NCBI RefSeq assembly: GCF_965139615.1
Contig: NZ_CBCSIQ010000017.1
Span: 1 to 64,000 of the forward strand
Length of the DNA: 64,000 nt
DNA from: Kerstersia similis
GTDB lineage: Bacteria > Pseudomonadota > Gammaproteobacteria > Burkholderiales > Burkholderiaceae_B
Direction: 5' to 3'
A model generated the notes under the pieces. It had not been told where the DNA came from, searched no databases, and saw only the letters and a program-made list of their open reading frames with translations. Each line of letters begins with the position of its first letter. Position 1 is the stretch's first letter. A program made the translations under genes and the position numbers. Below, one piece after another: positions 59,970-64,000 of the stretch.

Positions 59970-61055
59970 ATGAGTTTGACGATACAGCAAATCCGCGCCG
60001 CGTTGCATGAAGTTGTTGATCCGGCAACGGAATTGCCGCTGGATCATGAGTTGAAAGACCAGGCGGTACGCATTGACGGCGACCGCGTATCCGTCAGCCT
60101 GACGCTGGGATATCCCGTGGCAACGGCCAATGCCGTGCTGCAGGCGGAAGCGGAAGGGGCCCTGCGCCGCGCAGGCGCCGTGCAGGCGGAAGTGACGCTT
60201 GGGTGGCGGGTGCAGACTCACGTGGTGCATCGCGGCCTGAAACCCCTGCCCAATATCCGCAATATCATTGCCGTCGCCTCAGGCAAGGGTGGCGTCGGCA
60301 AAAGCACCACAACCGTGAACCTGGCGCTGGCACTGGCCGCGCAGGGCGCGCGCGTGGGTGTGCTGGATGCGGATATCTATGGGCCCAGCGTGCCTGCCTT
60401 GCTGGCATTGGAAGGCAAGCCGGGCAGCACCGATGGCAAGACCATGGATCCCTTGGTGGGGTATGGCGTGCAGGCCAACTCGATCGGCCTGCTGATTGCC
60501 CCTGATGCGCCGGCGATCTGGCGTGGCGCCATGGTGGTGCAGGCGCTGGATCAGCTGTTGAACCAGACCAACTGGAGCGACCTGGACTACCTCTTTGTCG
60601 ATATGCCGCCGGGCACGGGCGACATCGCGCTCAGCATGGCGCAGAAGATGCCGGTCACGGGGGCCGTGGTGGTGACGACACCGCAGGATCTGGCACTGCT
60701 GGATGTGCGCCGCGGGGTGCGCATGTTCGAGAAAGTGGATGTGCCGGTACTGGGTGTCGTGGAAAACATGTCTGTGCACATCTGCTCGAAGTGCGGGCAT
60801 GCCGAGCATATTTTCGGTGAAGGGGGCGGGCAGGCGTTGGCCGCGCAATTTGAACTGCCCTTCCTGGGCAGCCTGCCCCTGGCGCTGGATATCCGCCAGC
60901 AGGCCGACGCCGGACGCCCCAGCGTGGTGGCGGATCCTGACGGGCCGGTGGCAGCCATTTATCACCAGATTGCCCAGCGCCTTGCTGCCAGCGTGGCACG
61001 CTTGCCGCGCGATCGCTCCATGAAGATCCCGACTGTCGTGGTCAAGGGGGCTTGA
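59970..61055 (+). CDS. apbC: Mrp/ApbC-family Fe-S cluster carrier ATPase
   Basis: 361 residues. An N-terminal MIP18/DUF59-like domain (about 1-80), then the deviant Walker A GKGGVGKSTT and P-loop NTPase core (LDADIYGPSVPALL, DMPPGTGDIALS), with the cluster-ligand pair CSKCGH about residue 273-276. It carries and delivers Fe-S clusters to apoproteins in the cytosol. Complete, ends 3 bp before tamA. Confidence 0.94.
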   Translation: MSLTIQQIRAALHEVVDPATELPLDHELKDQAVRIDGDRVSVSLTLGYPVATANAVLQAEAEGALRRAGAVQAEVTLGWRVQTHVVHRGLKPLPNIRNIIAVASGKGGVGKSTTTVNLALALAAQGARVGVLDADIYGPSVPALLALEGKPGSTDGKTMDPLVGYGVQANSIGLLIAPDAPAIWRGAMVVQALDQLLNQTNWSDLDYLFVDMPPGTGDIALSMAQKMPVTGAVVVTTPQDLALLDVRRGVRMFEKVDVPVLGVVENMSVHICSKCGHAEHIFGEGGGQALAAQFELPFLGSLPLALDIRQQADAGRPSVVADPDGPVAAIYHQIAQRLAASVARLPRDRSMKIPTVVVKGA

Positions 61056-61058
61056 ACG

Positions 61059-62858
61059 ATGCGTTTCGCGGCCAGACTGACATGCGCCAGCCTGCTCTCC
61101 CTGCTTTGCGTCCAGGCCTGGGCCAGGCCGGAGGTCACCATCGACCCTGGCGGTTTGCCGCCAGAAGTGCTGGGCATCATTCACGAGGCCGTGGATACGA
61201 TTGCCCGGCTGGACGATGACGAGGACGGCGGCGAGGCTTCACGCCTGCGGCGCCGGGCGCGCGAAGCGGTATTGTCGGCACTGGCTACGCAGGGGTATTT
61301 CAGCCCGGTCGTGACCCTGGAGGTGGGTGAGGATGTCGCAGGCGAAACCTGGGATATCGAGATTCAGCCGGGCAAGCGGGCCACGGTATCCAACGTGGAA
61401 ATCCGTTTCCAGGGGCGTATTTCGGGTGAAGACTACGCGGAGCGCCGGGCTGCCTTGATCGAGGCCTGGAAGTTGCCGGAAGGGCAGCTATTCATCAATA
61501 ACAATTGGAGCAAGTCCAAGACCGCTTTGCTGGAAAGTGTGTCGGCAAAGGATTTCTACCGGGCACGGCTGGCGCATACCAGCGCGGATGTCGATCCGCT
61601 GAATGCGCGGGTGGCCCTGAATGTACTGGTTGATAGCGGTCCCCGCGTACGCCTGGGCGAACTGGAAATCGACGGCCTCAAGCGTGTGCCGGAACGGTTG
61701 GTGACACGCTATGTCGAATACCCTCCGCACGAACTGTACAACCGCGCCGAGTTCGAGAACTGGCAGCAGGAACTGCAGGAAACCAACCTGTTCCGGGGGG
61801 CATTTGTGATGCCGGGGCAGGACGAAACCCCGGATACCGACCCCTCCGAGGCGCCGCCGCCCGGCTTGCCGGAGGACATCATCGTGCCGGTCAAGGTGTC
61901 GGTAGCGGAAGCGGCGGCGCGCGAGCTTGCGCTCGGGTTGGGCGTCGATGACGATGTCGGGGTGCGCTTTGAAACCCTCTACAAGCAGAACGTGGTGCTG
62001 GGCCATCCCGTCATCATGGAAACCGGCCTGGGGGTGGATCGGAAACGCCAGCGCGCCTTCCTGGATGTGTACCTGCCGCCGACCGCACAGGGGCAGAAGG
62101 ACAGCATCGGTTTGTTGGTGCGCCATTCGGATATCGAAGGCCTGGATCTGACCCGTTACGCGCTGGGGGCGACACGTACGCGCACGCGCTATGGCAAGGG
62201 CGATAACCCGGTGGAGTACGAGACGCGCTTTGGTTTGCTGCTGGCGCACGACCGGGTGAAAATCGGCAATGTCGAGGCCGATGAGCTGCCGACTTTTTCG
62301 GGAACGGCAGGCTGGACGCGAATTGACGTCAACGACAAATATGACCCGCGCAAAGGCAATGTCATCGACCTGCAGGGCGGTGTCGGCCTGACGCTGGATG
62401 ATGGCGCGCCTTATACCCGTGCGTCCTTGCGTCTGCAGCAGTGGTGGCCCGTCGGCCCTCGCGATGTGCTGACCATGCGTGGTGAAGCCGGCAAGGTCTG
62501 GTCACAGCGCCGCACACGGGTGCCGGACGACTTCGGTTTCCGTACCGGGGGCGCGCGCACCGTGCGTGGCTACCGCTATATGTCGATAGGCGCCGAATCT
62601 CATGGCGCGACGGTGGGCGGCGCAACCATGGCGGTCGCCAGTATCGAGTACATGCATTTCTTCACCGATATGCTGGGCATGACCGTGTTTTTTGACGCGG
62701 GCGATGTGAGTGATTCCTTCCAGGACATGCACATGAAGCTGGGGTATGGCGTCGGGGGTGTCGTGCGCACGCCGGCCGGGCCGATCGAATTGAATCTGGC
62801 GTATGGTCAGCAGGACCATGATTTGAGGCTGCACTTTTCGCTGGGGATCGCATTTTGA
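61059..62858 (+). CDS. tamA: TamA, translocation and assembly module outer membrane protein
   Basis: 599 residues with a signal peptide (MRFAARLTCASLLSLLCVQAWA). POTRA repeats (about 25-260; SNVEIRFQGRISGEDY, LGELEIDGLKRVPERLV) precede a 16-strand Omp85 barrel with the VRGY motif TVRGYRYMS, and the last residue is aromatic (LGIAF). Works with TamB to insert autotransporters and other outer membrane proteins and to move phospholipids. Overlaps tamB by 4 bp. Confidence 0.93.
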   Translation: MRFAARLTCASLLSLLCVQAWARPEVTIDPGGLPPEVLGIIHEAVDTIARLDDDEDGGEASRLRRRAREAVLSALATQGYFSPVVTLEVGEDVAGETWDIEIQPGKRATVSNVEIRFQGRISGEDYAERRAALIEAWKLPEGQLFINNNWSKSKTALLESVSAKDFYRARLAHTSADVDPLNARVALNVLVDSGPRVRLGELEIDGLKRVPERLVTRYVEYPPHELYNRAEFENWQQELQETNLFRGAFVMPGQDETPDTDPSEAPPPGLPEDIIVPVKVSVAEAAARELALGLGVDDDVGVRFETLYKQNVVLGHPVIMETGLGVDRKRQRAFLDVYLPPTAQGQKDSIGLLVRHSDIEGLDLTRYALGATRTRTRYGKGDNPVEYETRFGLLLAHDRVKIGNVEADELPTFSGTAGWTRIDVNDKYDPRKGNVIDLQGGVGLTLDDGAPYTRASLRLQQWWPVGPRDVLTMRGEAGKVWSQRRTRVPDDFGFRTGGARTVRGYRYMSIGAESHGATVGGATMAVASIEYMHFFTDMLGMTVFFDAGDVSDSFQDMHMKLGYGVGGVVRTPAGPIELNLAYGQQDHDLRLHFSLGIAF

Positions 62859-64000
62859 AAAAGCGACGTTCCTTTCTGCGCCGCCTGTTGTGGTGGGGGC
62901 TGCCCACCGTGGTGCTGTGCGTCATTCTTTTGACTTCACTGGTGGCCTGGGTGCTGCTGACCCAGGCGGGCACGCGCGCTGCGCTGCGGCTGGCGGTATC
63001 CCAGCTGGACGGTTCGGTGGAGAATATCGAAGGGGATATCTGGCATGGCGTGAAGATTGGCAAGCTGGTCTTGAGCCTGCCCGGCGTCGATGTCGATGCC
63101 AGCGATCTGGTGTTGCGCGGCGAATGGCGCTTCCTGCTGGAGAAGCAGGTTTGGGTGCGTGAACTGTCGGCCAGCCGTTTGAGCGTGGCGCTCAGTGGCG
63201 AAGATGAGGATGAGCCGGAGAGCGATGAGCCGTTGGCGGTCAACCTGCCGGTAGATATCCGCGCCGATAAGGTGGCGGTGGGCGAATTCATCCTGACGCA
63301 GAACGGCGAACCCTTGCCGATCACGATCAAGAGTTTGCAGGCCAGCCTGGCGGCAGGCAGCGAAGCCCAGCTGCGGCTGACAAGCCTGGAAATCGGCCAT
63401 GAGATGGCTGATGCCTGGATTTCTGGGGAAGCGCGCCTGGCGAAGCTGGCTGCGCCATGGCCCATGAATCTTGCGCTGGAGGTGCATGCCCAGGGGCGCG
63501 GCGCGGATTCCCCGGTGTGCCTGAAAGAATTGCCCGGGCGGCCGACTGATGCGGCCTGCGAGGCCAAGGCCAGCATACAGCTGGACGGTTCACTGGAGCA
63601 GATGGCGCTGGCACTGCAGGGCAATGCGCCGGGGCTGGCCATAGATGCCAAGACTCAGCTGGCGCTTGAAGCTGCATTTCCGTTGCAGGATGCTGCGCTG
63701 GCATTGACCCTGGCGGATGGTTCGGCGGCGCATTTGAATGTCGCCTTGAACCGTGCGACGGCGGACAGTGTGCAACACGACCGTTTGCGCGGGGATCTGC
63801 AGGTGCGCCGCCTGGATCTCGCCTTGTTGTCGGGAGGGGCGGTGCCGCCGGGGCTGCTGACGATGGACGGCAGTTTTGATGTGACCTTGCGCGACCAAAG
63901 CTGGCCGGAGTGGCTGGATCTGAAGCTGAATATTGCCGACACGAGCCGCTGGAATGGCCATCCTCTGAGTGGCAAGGTCGTGGCGAGGGTGGATTTCCCG
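62855..64000 (+). CDS. tamB: TamB, inner membrane-anchored partner (partial, 5' end)
   Basis: TTG 62855 overlaps the tamA stop (TTGA) and opens a frame to the window edge (382 codons). It begins with a basic stretch and a membrane anchor (KKRRSFLRRLLWWGLPTVVLCVILLTS) and continues in beta-rich repeats (VENIEGDIWHGVKIGKLVLSLPGVDVDASDLVL) typical of the TamB N-terminal half. The C-terminal DUF490 domain is beyond the edge. TamB spans the periplasm as a beta-taco groove. No nearby ATG or GTG fits better. Confidence 0.92.
   Translation, partial: MKKRRSFLRRLLWWGLPTVVLCVILLTSLVAWVLLTQAGTRAALRLAVSQLDGSVENIEGDIWHGVKIGKLVLSLPGVDVDASDLVLRGEWRFLLEKQVWVRELSASRLSVALSGEDEDEPESDEPLAVNLPVDIRADKVAVGEFILTQNGEPLPITIKSLQASLAAGSEAQLRLTSLEIGHEMADAWISGEARLAKLAAPWPMNLALEVHAQGRGADSPVCLKELPGRPTDAACEAKASIQLDGSLEQMALALQGNAPGLAIDAKTQLALEAAFPLQDAALALTLADGSAAHLNVALNRATADSVQHDRLRGDLQVRRLDLALLSGGAVPPGLLTMDGSFDVTLRDQSWPEWLDLKLNIADTSRWNGHPLSGKVVARVDFP

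Noticed and set aside
1..64000. CRISPR array, phage or origin of replication
   Set aside because: No regularly spaced repeats, integrase or DnaA-box cluster noticed.

Overview
The window is chromosomal DNA of a GC-rich Gram-negative bacterium with long divergently and convergently packed genes. Protein content (MocR regulators, a GadC-type antiporter, AhpC/AhpF, an ApbC/Mrp protein next to TamA/TamB, TrhO next to MetG) fits a betaproteobacterium of the order Burkholderiales, most likely family Alcaligenaceae; genus is not determined from the sequence alone.

Layout. 1-3.1 kb is accessory: the end of an IS256-type insertion sequence interrupts a PD-(D/E)XK nuclease-like gene, followed by a HipB/HipA toxin-antitoxin pair. 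3.3-8.8 kb is a vitamin B6 block: a PdxR-like MocR regulator diverges from an operon of YggS-type PLP carrier, pyridoxal kinase, a degenerate TrpA-like protein and serine hydroxymethyltransferase. 8.8-15 kb carries a PtsJ-like MocR regulator, tRNA-Cys, an Orn/Lys/Arg decarboxylase and serC-hisC. 15.2-17 kb has phosphatidylserine decarboxylase and an unknown protein. 17-22.7 kb is a beta-alanine catabolic block (LysR regulator, omega-aminotransferase, semialdehyde dehydrogenase, amino-acid permease). 22.9-30 kb holds a CoA-transferase, a TetR regulator divergent from a siderophore-interacting reductase, a GNAT, another MocR regulator and a BenE transporter. 30-32.7 kb has alanine aminotransferase, HemG and a Crp/Fnr regulator.

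33-40.2 kb is a tightly overlapped uptake operon: TonB-dependent receptor, periplasmic binding protein, FecCD permease, ATPase, then two amidotransferase-fold proteins and one unknown protein. 40.5-44 kb has a GadC antiporter without a neighbouring glutamate decarboxylase and a second PtsJ-like regulator. 44-50.5 kb is the most unusual part: an Rcs-like phosphorelay (RcsD-like, RcsB-like, RcsC-like, all on the minus strand) in which the HPt domain sits on the RcsC-like kinase and the RcsD-like protein has lost both the phospho-acceptor domain and HPt.

50.5-64 kb is mostly housekeeping: beta-CASP metallo-hydrolase, META/DUF4377-type lipoprotein, TrhO, MetG, AhpC-AhpF, a truncated membrane protein, a small membrane protein, Mrp/ApbC, TamA and the start of TamB, which runs off the right edge.

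A recurring theme is pyridoxal phosphate: four MocR regulators, two B6-handling proteins and six PLP enzymes lie within 44 kb. Assignments rest on recognised motifs and remembered family sequences; no database search was possible.
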